Source: an uncultured Lachnospiraceae bacterium | Lineage (GTDB): Bacteria; Bacillota; Clostridia; Lachnospirales; Lachnospiraceae | Length of the DNA: 64,000 nt | Assembly: GCA_910588875.1 (NCBI GenBank) | Contig: CAJURT010000010.1 | Coordinates: 1 to 64,000 of the forward strand | Direction: 5' to 3' | Part shown: positions 33,697-41,731 of the stretch, piece after piece | How positions within the stretch are numbered: position 1 is the stretch's first letter | How the letters are laid out: every line of letters begins with the position of its first letter | Translations under genes and position numbers: made by a program | The notes under the pieces: model-generated | Seen by the model: the letters and a program-made list of their open reading frames with translations, nothing else | What the model was told of the DNA's origin: nothing | Database searches by the model: none

Positions 33697-34340
33697 AAGA
33701 ACTAGGGCAGATTTATCGGATCGGGCTGCAGGGAAGTTCGGGGCAGATTGCCATCCGGGCAAGGAAGGTGCTGGAAGGGACGCAGATTGGGGACAGCATT
33801 GCGGTGAATGGAATCTGCCTGACAGTGGTTTCCCTGCAGCCGGATGGATTTACGGCGGATGTAATGGCAGAGACCATCCGCCGGAGCAGCCTGGGGCATG
33901 GCAGGCCGGGGGACTTGGTGAACCTGGAGCGGGCTATGTCGGCTATGGGGCGTTTTGGGGGGCATCTGGTGTCAGGGCATATTGACGGCACAGGGGTGAT
34001 CCGTTCCTGCCAGAGGGAGGAAAACGCTGTCTGGGTGACAGTGGAGGCAGAGGAGGAGATTTTGCGTCTGATCGTGGAGAAGGGATCTATTGCCATTGAT
34101 GGGATCAGCCTGACGGTGGCGGCGGTGGGCGCGGGCTGGTTTCAGGTGTCGGTCATTCCTCATACAGGGGAGGAAACCACGCTCCTGAGGAAAAAGCCGG
34201 GAGACCAGGTGAACCTGGAAAATGATATCATTGGGAAATATGTGGAAAGGCTGCTGGGGCTTTCCGGGACAGGCAGCAGGGCAGCGCCAAAAAGGCAGGG
34301 AAGCCTTACCATGGAGTTCCTGAAAGAGTATGGAATATAA
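33678..34340 (+). CDS. ribE: Riboflavin synthase alpha subunit
   Basis: Dismutates 6,7-dimethyl-8-ribityllumazine to riboflavin. The 220 residues begin with the typical MFTGIIEELG and contain two homologous lumazine-binding barrels (about 1-97 and 98-200) with NGICLTV and IDGISLTV at equivalent positions. It overlaps the end of ribD; ribBA follows after 15 bases. Confidence 0.96.
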   Translation: MFTGIIEELGQIYRIGLQGSSGQIAIRARKVLEGTQIGDSIAVNGICLTVVSLQPDGFTADVMAETIRRSSLGHGRPGDLVNLERAMSAMGRFGGHLVSGHIDGTGVIRSCQREENAVWVTVEAEEEILRLIVEKGSIAIDGISLTVAAVGAGWFQVSVIPHTGEETTLLRKKPGDQVNLENDIIGKYVERLLGLSGTGSRAAPKRQGSLTMEFLKEYGI

Positions 34341-34355
34341 GGGAGGAGAAAGAGG

Positions 34356-35564
34356 ATGGAACATGAGTACAACAGTATTGAGGAAGCATTGGCAGATCTG
34401 CGGGAAGGGAAGATTATTCTGGTTACGGATGATCCGGACAGGGAAAATGAAGGGGATATGGTCTGTGCGGCAGAATTTGCCACTCAGGAAAATATCAATT
34501 TTATGGCCTGCCATGCCAAGGGGCTTATCTGTACGCCGATGAGCGGGGAGTTTGCCTTAAAACTGGGGCTTCCTCCGATGGTGGCAGAGAACACAGATAA
34601 CCATCAGACAGCCTTCACCGTGTCCATTGACCATGTGGATACGACGACAGGGATCTCAGCGGCGGAGCGTTCGTATACCATGATGAAATGTGCGGAGGAG
34701 GGCACGAAGCCGGAGGATTTCCGCAGGCCGGGACATGTGTTCCCGCTGGTTGCCAGGCGGGGCGGCGTGCTGGTCCGCAACGGCCATACAGAGGCGACGG
34801 TGGATCTGTGCCGGCTGGCTGGGCTGAAGGAGTGCGGGATCTGCTGTGAGATCATGGAGGAGGACGGCACTATGATGCGCACAAAAAATTTGTGGAAGCT
34901 GGCAAAGGAACATGGATTGAAATTTATTACCATCAAGGAACTGCAGGATTACTGCCGGATCCACGAGAAGCATGTGGTGAGGGAGGCCTGTGCGGATATG
35001 CCGACCCAGTACGGCCACTTTCAGATTTACGGTTATATCAACGATATTTCCGGTGAGCATCATGTGGCTCTGGTCAAGGGAGAGATCGGGGACGGGGAAA
35101 ATGTGCTCTGCCGGGTGCATTCCGAATGCCTGACCGGGGATACTTTTGGTTCAATGCGGTGTGACTGCGGAAAGCAGCTGCAGACCGCAATGAAGCAGAT
35201 TGAGGAGGAAGGCCGGGGAATTGTGCTTTACATGCGCCAGGAGGGCCGGGGAATCGGCCTCATCAATAAGCTGAAGGCTTATGAACTTCAGGAGCAGGGC
35301 TATGACACGGTGGAGGCCAATGTGAAGCTGGGCTTTGCACCGGATCTGCGGGAATACTGGGTGGGGGCACAGATCCTTACGGATCTGGGGGTAAAGTCCC
35401 TGCGGCTTTTGACCAACAATCCGGAGAAGGTTTATGGGATTGGGGACTTTGGCCTGGAAATCCGGGAGAGGGTGCCGATTGAGATTGACCTGCAGCCTTT
35501 TGACGAATTTTATATGCGCACGAAGCAGGTGAAGATGGGGCATATTTTTCACCGTATCCTGTGA
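34356..35564 (+). CDS. ribBA: Bifunctional DHBP synthase/GTP cyclohydrolase II
   Basis: Supplies both precursors of the flavin ring. The 402 residues have an N-terminal 3,4-dihydroxy-2-butanone-4-phosphate synthase domain (DDPDRENEGDM; RRGGVLVRNGHTEA) and a C-terminal GTP cyclohydrolase II domain with zinc-binding cysteines in HSECLTGDTFGSMRCDCG and the RQEGRGIGL motif. Fused RibBA is usual in Firmicutes. Confidence 0.97.
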   Translation: MEHEYNSIEEALADLREGKIILVTDDPDRENEGDMVCAAEFATQENINFMACHAKGLICTPMSGEFALKLGLPPMVAENTDNHQTAFTVSIDHVDTTTGISAAERSYTMMKCAEEGTKPEDFRRPGHVFPLVARRGGVLVRNGHTEATVDLCRLAGLKECGICCEIMEEDGTMMRTKNLWKLAKEHGLKFITIKELQDYCRIHEKHVVREACADMPTQYGHFQIYGYINDISGEHHVALVKGEIGDGENVLCRVHSECLTGDTFGSMRCDCGKQLQTAMKQIEEEGRGIVLYMRQEGRGIGLINKLKAYELQEQGYDTVEANVKLGFAPDLREYWVGAQILTDLGVKSLRLLTNNPEKVYGIGDFGLEIRERVPIEIDLQPFDEFYMRTKQVKMGHIFHRIL

Positions 35565-35626
35565 GGACGGTTTTCAAAGGCAGAAGGATAATAGGATTTT
35601 AAGAAAAAAACAGGAGGAAGCAGAAG

Positions 35627-36100
35627 ATGAAAGAGATTCGCGTATTGGAAGGAAAAGTGGTGGCACCGGAAGGAATGCAGGTAGCGATTGTGGCATCGCG
35701 TTTTAATGAGATCATTGTGAATAAGCTTCTGGGCGGCGCTGTGGACGGTTTGGTGCGTCACGGGGTGGAAGAGGAAAACATTACGGCTGCCTGGGTTCCC
35801 GGGGCTTTTGAGATCCCGGTTGCAGCGGCGAAGCTGGCAAAATCCGGGAAGTATGATGCGGTAATCTGCGTTGGGGCGGTGATCCGCGGGGATACCACCC
35901 ATTATGACTATGTCTGCAGCGAAGTGTCAAAGGGGATTGCCCAGGTCGGGTTGTCCACCGGGGTGCCGGTTCTCTTTGGGGTGATTACCACGGAGAATAT
36001 TGAACAGGCGATTGCCCGGGCCGGCAGCAAGGCGGGGAATAAGGGGTATGACTGTGCTTTGTCGGCCATCGAGATGGTGAACCTGATGGAGCAGATGTAA
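35627..36100 (+). CDS. ribH: 6,7-dimethyl-8-ribityllumazine synthase
   Basis: Condenses the RibA/RibD and RibB products; forms large icosahedral or pentameric shells. The 157 residues contain VASRFNEII, PGAFEIPVAA, and CVGAVIRGDTTHYDYV with the catalytic His. The ribosome site AGGAGGAAGCAG precedes the ATG. It is the last gene of the rib operon, in the common ribD-E-BA-H order. Confidence 0.97.
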   Translation: MKEIRVLEGKVVAPEGMQVAIVASRFNEIIVNKLLGGAVDGLVRHGVEEENITAAWVPGAFEIPVAAAKLAKSGKYDAVICVGAVIRGDTTHYDYVCSEVSKGIAQVGLSTGVPVLFGVITTENIEQAIARAGSKAGNKGYDCALSAIEMVNLMEQM

Positions 36101-36128
36101 GGCAACTCTGACGGGACAGCAGAAGAAG

Positions 36129-36171
36129 AGGAGGAACTGGCGGGCCCTATTCACTGTCCGCCAGTTCCTCC
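36129..36171. terminator. Hairpin between ribH and the convergent ABC-F gene
   Basis: A 14-bp stem (about 36130-36143 with 36158-36171) that overlaps the last codons of the minus-strand gene. T tails are weak in both directions, so function as a shared terminator is likely but not certain. Confidence 0.55.
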
Positions 36172-38132
36172 CAGCATGCATACAGTTCCTCAAGCCGGTT
36201 GGCGATCTCCTCTTTTTCCCGGTTCAGTTCCATCAGTTTAGCCATGTCGGTGTAGATTTCTTCTTGCTGGAGAAGTTCCCCCAGTTCATTGTCACGGGTT
36301 TCAAGGCGGTGGATTTCCTCCTCCGTCTTTTTCAGGTCGTTTTGGCGTTTGCGGATGCGTGCCTGTTCCTCCTTCTGGGCTTTCCAGTCCTGCTTGACGC
36401 TTGATTCGGAGGAGGCTGAAGGGGTTAGTCCATTTCCGTCAGAGGAAGCAGTTTTGCCTGGGATATCAGTCTGGGAAGGCTTTGCAGCGTTACCGGCAAT
36501 TGCGCCAGGTGCGTATAGCCCGGCCATGGTCTCCCTTTTTTCAAGGTAATAATCATAATTCCCGATATAGTTGATGAGAGTCTGCCCCGTTAGTTCCAGA
36601 ATCCGGGTTGCAGTCTGGTTGATAAAATAACGGTCATGGGATACATAAAATACGGTGCCGGTATAGCTTTGCAGGGCATTTTCCAGGATTTCCTTGGAGG
36701 TAATGTCTAAGTGGTTGGTTGGCTCGTCGAGGATCAGGAAATTGGCCTCGGAAAGCATCAGTTTGGCCAGGGATACCCGGCCGCGTTCCCCGCCGCTTAA
36801 ATCGGAGATGCGTTTAAACACGTCATCGCCGGTGAACAGAAATGCTGCAAGGATGTTGCGCACCTGGGTGTTGGCCAGGTTGGGGTAAGCGTCCTGAACC
36901 TCCTCGAAGGCGGTCTTTTCCATATGGAGGACATGATGTTCCTGGTCATAGTAGCCGATATGGACCTTGGAGCCTAAAGTGATTGTGCCGCTGTCGGAAG
37001 GCAGCATACCATTGATTAGCTTTAAAATAGTGGTCTTGCCCGTGCCGTTGTTGCCGATCAGCGCCACCCGCTCCCCCCGCTTGATATCGATGTCCACATG
37101 GGAAAACAGGCGGTTGCTGCCAAAGGATTTGCTCAGGCCGCGGACAGACAGCACATCATTGCCGCTTAAAATATTGGGTTCCAGTTTGATGCGCATCTCA
37201 TCGTGGATCTCGGCCGGTTTTTCCAGGAGTTCGATCTTGGCAAGCATCTTTTCCCGGCTCTCGGCGCGTTTGATGGATTTTTCCCGGTTGAAGGATTTTA
37301 GTTTGGTGATGACCTCTTCCTGGTGGCGGATCTCCTGCTGCTGGTTCATCCATGCCTTCATCTGGGCGGCCCTGAGCATGGCTTTTTTCTCGCTGTAGGC
37401 GGTGTAGTTGCCCAGATAGACACTGCCCCGGCCTTGCTCCAGTTCGATGACCTTATTGACGACCCGGTTTAAGAAATAACGGTCATGGGCAACAATGACG
37501 ACCGCGCCGTTATAGCCCTTCAGATAATTTTCCAGCCAGGCGATGGATTCCATATCAAGATGGTTGGTGGGCTCGTCCAGGAGGATGATGTCCGGCCGGG
37601 ACAAAAGCAGTTTTCCCAGAGAGATCCGGGTTTTCTGTCCGCCGGACAGGGTGGAGATTGTTTTGTTAAACTCTTCTTCTGAAAAGCCCAGGCCTTTGAG
37701 GACACCGGTGATTTCGCTCTGCCAGGCATAGCCGTTTTCCAATTCAAAGGTATGGTTTAAGTGGCTGTAGGCGGAGAGCATCTGTTCCAGTTCTTCGCCG
37801 GAGGCATCCTTCATCCGGAGTTCCAGGGTGCGGATCTGCTGTTCCATCTCAATTACCGGACGTTTGACCTCACGCAGTTCCTCATAGATGGACCGGCTGC
37901 TTTCCAAATCCTGGTGTTGGGCGAGATAGCCCAGGGATTTGCCCTTAGAGAGGATTACATCCCCGGTGTCAGCGGCCAGTTCACCCACAATAATTTTGAG
38001 CAGGGTGGACTTACCGGCGCCGTTGATGCCGACGATAGCAGCTTTTTCGTGGTCTTCTATATGAAAAGACACTTCGGACAATATCTGGTCGGTGCCGAAG
38101 GATTTACTGATGTGGTTACAGGACAGTATCAT
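36147..38132 (-). CDS. ABC-F family ATPase
   Basis: A 661-residue soluble protein with two ABC ATPase domains and no membrane part, the ABC-F class that acts on ribosomes (translation factor or antibiotic protection). The first Walker A is GINGAGKST, its signature LSGGQKTR, and Walker B LLDEPTNHLD; the second domain has GNNGTGKTT, LSGGERGR and LILDEPTNHLD. An arm-type linker lies between them (about 240-320), and the C-terminus has a Lys/Glu coiled coil (about 585-655) after a Ser/Pro/Gly-rich linker. The subfamily (YfmR, YdiF or Uup-like) cannot be fixed. Its start overlaps the upstream gene by 17 bases. Confidence 0.93.
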   Translation of the reverse strand: MILSCNHISKSFGTDQILSEVSFHIEDHEKAAIVGINGAGKSTLLKIIVGELAADTGDVILSKGKSLGYLAQHQDLESSRSIYEELREVKRPVIEMEQQIRTLELRMKDASGEELEQMLSAYSHLNHTFELENGYAWQSEITGVLKGLGFSEEEFNKTISTLSGGQKTRISLGKLLLSRPDIILLDEPTNHLDMESIAWLENYLKGYNGAVVIVAHDRYFLNRVVNKVIELEQGRGSVYLGNYTAYSEKKAMLRAAQMKAWMNQQQEIRHQEEVITKLKSFNREKSIKRAESREKMLAKIELLEKPAEIHDEMRIKLEPNILSGNDVLSVRGLSKSFGSNRLFSHVDIDIKRGERVALIGNNGTGKTTILKLINGMLPSDSGTITLGSKVHIGYYDQEHHVLHMEKTAFEEVQDAYPNLANTQVRNILAAFLFTGDDVFKRISDLSGGERGRVSLAKLMLSEANFLILDEPTNHLDITSKEILENALQSYTGTVFYVSHDRYFINQTATRILELTGQTLINYIGNYDYYLEKRETMAGLYAPGAIAGNAAKPSQTDIPGKTASSDGNGLTPSASSESSVKQDWKAQKEEQARIRKRQNDLKKTEEEIHRLETRDNELGELLQQEEIYTDMAKLMELNREKEEIANRLEELYACWEELADSE

Positions 38133-39372
38133 AATGGTGCTCCGTTTCTGAGTTTATTTTGGCGCCCATGGAGTAGACTCCGTTTGCGGCAATGGCCTTC
38201 AGGATATCCCCGGAATTGCCAGACTCAAGGCTGTTGAAAAACTGGCTGATGCTAAGATTGTAACGGGTGGCATGGCTCATGCCGGTTCCGCCGGGGGCGG
38301 TGATAAAGGTGGAGAAAAAGCCGTCCTCCAGGTATTTATGGGCGCCGGCTAAAAATGCCTTGCGGATATCGCCGTGCTCCCGGTATTGTTTGAGGGTATA
38401 CTGATAAGGATCTGCAGTATCTTTCCTATGGGTCAGCGCACCGCCGGATAGCTGCCCCATGTAAGATTCAAAGGAGCCAAGAAGCAGGGAGGACATCTCC
38501 TCGCTGATGTTTAAGTGCCCCAGGGTATGGGCCATCTTCATGTATTGGAGGGCCAGATGAATTCCGAGTTCGCCATCACTCATCATGCCCCATTCGTTGG
38601 GATCCATGCTGACGGCAGCTTTTGCCACGAAACCGGCGGCCTCCAAGTCCTTTAAGGAAGAAGCTTCAGCCTCCGGGTTGTGGATCCAGTTTTCCAGGGA
38701 CATGACCTCCAGGCTAAGGGACAGATGGGGATAAGAAACCTCCTCTTTGCTGCCTAGGATACCCTTTTCCTTGGCCAGGGATTCGATCTGCCCAAAGCGT
38801 TCCTCGATGGCCTTTGAAAATTCTTGTCCCAGACGGGAGGCAGCGCCAGGGTTTCCTGCCTGTTCATAGAAGCGGCCCACACTGTTTTGGTATGAGGCGA
38901 CCAGCCGGCTTTTAGCCTGTGCCATAAGGCCGTCTAATTTGGACATTTTCTCTTCCAGAATGTCCTCGCGGCCGGAAAATTGATGCTGCAGGCAGGTTTT
39001 GGCAGCAAGATACAGGGATGCGGTATGATGCACCGAGCGCTGGATGTCGTCTGCATTTTCGAGGGTGACATTGATGTGGGAAACATATTGCTCGATGCCT
39101 TCCCAATCAATGCCATCCTTTTCGGCCTCATCAGGTTCATAAAGCGCCAGTTCCCCGGCAGAGGGGATGCCCCCTTCCAGGTGCAGCCCCCGTTTTCCGG
39201 CGGCAGCCATCTGCCCGCCAAACGGCCTGGCGGAGGAACGTTCAAAGGTGTCAAGTTTAGGCAGCGCCCCGGCGGCGCTGCTTTTGTGTTTGGCAGCGTT
39301 TCTGGAAGTGGTTTTGGATACTGATGAAGCGTTTTTTTCGGTGCGGCAGCCAGCGGCCGGATTTATTTTCAT
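38116..39372 (-). CDS. Unknown protein behind a sigma-D-like promoter
   Basis: A 418-residue protein I do not recognise. No signal peptide or membrane segment is evident. The first 50 residues are Ser/Ala/Lys-rich and look disordered; the remainder is predicted by eye to be helical, with a long helical stretch about 95-200. The ribosome site AGAGGTATCCCT precedes the ATG. A sigma-D-type promoter lies about 60 bases upstream on the same strand, suggesting co-regulation with the flagellins. It overlaps the ABC-F gene by 17 bases, so the ABC-F gene may be read from the same promoter. Confidence 0.75.
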   Translation of the reverse strand: MKINPAAGCRTEKNASSVSKTTSRNAAKHKSSAAGALPKLDTFERSSARPFGGQMAAAGKRGLHLEGGIPSAGELALYEPDEAEKDGIDWEGIEQYVSHINVTLENADDIQRSVHHTASLYLAAKTCLQHQFSGREDILEEKMSKLDGLMAQAKSRLVASYQNSVGRFYEQAGNPGAASRLGQEFSKAIEERFGQIESLAKEKGILGSKEEVSYPHLSLSLEVMSLENWIHNPEAEASSLKDLEAAGFVAKAAVSMDPNEWGMMSDGELGIHLALQYMKMAHTLGHLNISEEMSSLLLGSFESYMGQLSGGALTHRKDTADPYQYTLKQYREHGDIRKAFLAGAHKYLEDGFFSTFITAPGGTGMSHATRYNLSISQFFNSLESGNSGDILKAIAANGVYSMGAKINSETEHHYDTVL

Positions 39373-39431
39373 AGGGATACCTCTTTTCCATGTTGCAGGT
39401 TAACGGGCATATTTTATGATATCTATTGGAT

Positions 39432-39457
39432 ATATCGGCTTCTTAATGAAAAAAGTA
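39432..39457 (-). promoter_or_regulatory. Sigma-D-like promoter of the unknown minus-strand gene
   Basis: On the minus strand TACT (39457-39454), a 14-base spacer, GCCGATAT (39439-39432). The -10 is identical to that of both flagellin promoters, and the spacer is similarly T-rich and ends in TTAAG-A. The -35 is less good (TACT against TAAC). Confidence 0.65.
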
Positions 39458-39489
39458 ATAGCTTAATGGAACACTGTTAGCCTATGCTG

Positions 39490-39518
39490 TTGAAAAGAAG
39501 CAGGAAATCATGTATATT
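39490..39518 (+). promoter_or_regulatory. Sigma-A promoter of the Sel1-repeat gene
   Basis: TTGAAA (39490-39495), 17-bp spacer, TATATT (39513-39518), 38 bases before the start codon. Confidence 0.75.
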
Positions 39519-39556
39519 GTGATGGAAACATAATGGCGTGAAGTGGAGTGTAAAGT

Positions 39557-40879
39557 ATGGAAAATTATTATTCGGATACATTGAGGGAAGGGCTTCGCCT
39601 GCTCTATTTCCAGGCGGATGAAGCACGGTTTAGAGAAGGCGTGGAACTTTTGGAGCAGGCCGTGGCAAAGGGGGAACCCCATGCCTTCTATTTCCTGGCG
39701 AGGTGCTATGGCTGGGGGGATGGAAATGTGAAGGAGGATGAGCGGAAGGCAAAGCAGCTTTCCAAGGAGGGGATCCGCCGGGGAAGTGCCCTCTGCGTGC
39801 TGGGTGCGGACCGGATGGATATTCTTAAAGGGGATGTGAGGGAGGCGATGGCCGGGACGCTTGAGGAGGCTTTCCGGGATGTGCTTGCGATGGCGGAGGA
39901 GGGAGAGCCGATGGCGCAGTATGCAATCGGGCTGTTTTATTTCTGGGGGGACATGCTCCTCAATTTCCAGAAGCCGCCGAGGGAGGAGTTTGCAAAATAT
40001 GAGAAGCAGAATGCCGCTGAGGCGTTAAAGTGGTTCCGCCGTTCGGCAGGGCAGGGGTGCATCCCGGCCTTCCGGAATGCATTTAACAGTGTGCGCAACG
40101 GTGTGAACGGTGTGCAGCAGAACCTGGAGGAGGCGCTGCGCTGGGCGGAGACCATGGACGGCAAGGTGGATATGCGGGACTATTACCATTCCTTTATCCT
40201 GGAATACCAGAAGCTGAAACGCCATGAGGAGGCCATCCGCTGGTGTGAGAGAGGGGCCCGGGAGGGGATATCGCTCTGCATGGTGGATTTGGGGCTGGTA
40301 TATCTCTACGGTAACAGAGGGAGGAAGGAGGATGATGCTGAGGCACTGCGGTATTTCAAGATGGCGGCAGATACCGGCGACGAATACGGCAGCTACAATG
40401 TGGGGCGGTGCCTTTACAACGGCTGGGGCTGTGAGAAGGATTACCATGGGGCATTTCGCTGTTTCGAGGAGGCGCACCGCCGTGGCCATCAGGCGTCTAA
40501 ATCTTATCTGGCCCAATGCTATTTCTGGGGCCGAGGGACGGAAGTTAACTATGATTTGGCAGTCCGCATGATGACGGCGCTTATTAAGGAACGGCAGGAA
40601 TATCCTAAGGAACTGCTGGGGTATTGCTGTCTGTACGGCAAAGGCATTGGCATCGATACCATCCGTGGGAAGCGCCTTTTGGAGGAGGCTGCCCAGGCAA
40701 ATAACGGCATGGCCTGGAAATTCCTCGGGGATATGTATGACAAGGGGATTGGCGGTTCGCTGGATATCCCTATGGCAGTGTCCTGTTACCAGAAGGCAGC
40801 CGAAAAGGGGGTGGCGGGAGCCGCTGAAGCTTTGGGCTGTTATAAGAAATCCATATTCGGAAAATGGAAAAGGAAGTAA
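39557..40879 (+). CDS. Sel1-repeat protein
   Basis: A 440-residue soluble protein built mostly of Sel1-like (SLR/TPR-type) repeats, each with Ala-X-X-X-Leu-G/A patterns such as AFYFLARCYGWGDGNV, AQYAIGLFYFWGDM and AMDLG-like CMVDLGLVYLYGN. Such proteins usually act as scaffolds in protein-protein contacts. No enzyme domain, signal peptide or membrane segment is visible. It is monocistronic with its own promoter. The partner cannot be inferred. Confidence 0.85.
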   Translation: MENYYSDTLREGLRLLYFQADEARFREGVELLEQAVAKGEPHAFYFLARCYGWGDGNVKEDERKAKQLSKEGIRRGSALCVLGADRMDILKGDVREAMAGTLEEAFRDVLAMAEEGEPMAQYAIGLFYFWGDMLLNFQKPPREEFAKYEKQNAAEALKWFRRSAGQGCIPAFRNAFNSVRNGVNGVQQNLEEALRWAETMDGKVDMRDYYHSFILEYQKLKRHEEAIRWCERGAREGISLCMVDLGLVYLYGNRGRKEDDAEALRYFKMAADTGDEYGSYNVGRCLYNGWGCEKDYHGAFRCFEEAHRRGHQASKSYLAQCYFWGRGTEVNYDLAVRMMTALIKERQEYPKELLGYCCLYGKGIGIDTIRGKRLLEEAAQANNGMAWKFLGDMYDKGIGGSLDIPMAVSCYQKAAEKGVAGAAEALGCYKKSIFGKWKRK

Positions 40880-40901
40880 TTGTATTTAAATAAAAACGTA
40901 T

Positions 40902-40930
40902 TTGACATTGTCATTTTGTGCAGATATAAT
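40902..40930 (+). promoter_or_regulatory. Consensus promoter of rex
   Basis: TTGACA (40902-40907), 17-bp spacer and TATAAT (40925-40930): a perfect consensus sigma-A promoter. A short palindrome, TGACA-T-TGTCA (40903-40913), overlaps the -35. Confidence 0.9.
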
Positions 40931-40967
40931 AATAAATGTGCGAGTGAATAATGAAGAGGTGAATATC

Positions 40968-41645
40968 ATGGACGGAAGAGAGATATCAAAAGCAGTGATA
41001 ACCCGGCTGCCCCGGTATTACCGTTATCTTGGGGAATTGCTGGAGTCCGGGGTGGAGCGTATCTCGTCAAATGAACTAAGTGTAAGGATGCGGGTGACTG
41101 CTTCCCAGATCCGACAGGATTTGAATAATTTTGGTGGTTTTGGCCAACAGGGATATGGCTACAACGTTAAGTATCTGTATACGGAGATTGCCAAGATCCT
41201 GGGCATTGACCGGCAGCACAATCTGATCATTATCGGTGCCGGGAATTTAGGTCAGGCCATTGCCAATTATGCTAATTTTGAGAAGCGTGGTTTTATCATC
41301 AAGGGGATGTTCGATATCAACCCGCGTTTGATTGGGTTGGTGGTACGGGGGATTGAGATCCGAGGGGTGGATGACCTGGAGCAGTTTATTGCGGACAATG
41401 AAGTACAGATGGCGGCGCTGACGATTCCCAAGACAAAGGCGCCGGAGATTGCAGACCGGCTGGTAGACGCGGGGATTAAGGCGATTTGGAATTTTGCCCA
41501 TGTGGATTTGAATGTTCCGGATGACGTGGTGGTGGAGAATGTGCATCTGTCAGAGAGCCTGATGCGGCTGTCCTACCGGGTATGCAGCATGCAGGACCAG
41601 GAGGAGAAGGAGCGGGCCCGCAGGGCGGATAAGAATAAGGGATAG
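40968..41645 (+). CDS. rex: Redox-sensing transcriptional repressor Rex
   Basis: A 225-residue repressor that senses the NADH/NAD+ ratio and controls fermentation and respiration genes. The N-terminal winged helix (about 1-75; SSNELSVRMRVTASQIRQDLNNFGGFGQQGYGYNV, seen in pieces) and the Rossmann NAD(H)-binding domain with IIIGAGNLGQAIANY are clear. The ATG at 40968 has GAAGAGGTG upstream; the frame is open 22 codons earlier but overlaps the promoter. A terminator follows at 41663-41702. Confidence 0.96.
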   Translation: MDGREISKAVITRLPRYYRYLGELLESGVERISSNELSVRMRVTASQIRQDLNNFGGFGQQGYGYNVKYLYTEIAKILGIDRQHNLIIIGAGNLGQAIANYANFEKRGFIIKGMFDINPRLIGLVVRGIEIRGVDDLEQFIADNEVQMAALTIPKTKAPEIADRLVDAGIKAIWNFAHVDLNVPDDVVVENVHLSESLMRLSYRVCSMQDQEEKERARRADKNKG

Positions 41646-41662
41646 TGTGATTGAGGCGGGAC

Positions 41663-41703
41663 GCTGGCAGACGAAGGGATCAAGGACAGTCTGCCAGCTT
41701 TTC
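41663..41703 (+). terminator. Terminator of rex
   Basis: A perfect 10-bp stem (41663-41672 with 41689-41698) followed by TTTTCTG. The next gene begins 30 bases later. Confidence 0.8.
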
Positions 41704-41731
41704 TGTGCCGGGGCCGGAAGGAGGGGCTTGG

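Noticed and set aside
40902..40930. A Rex operator at the rex promoter
   Set aside because: The TTGTTAA-N4-TTAACAA type sequence is absent; only a shorter palindrome is present.
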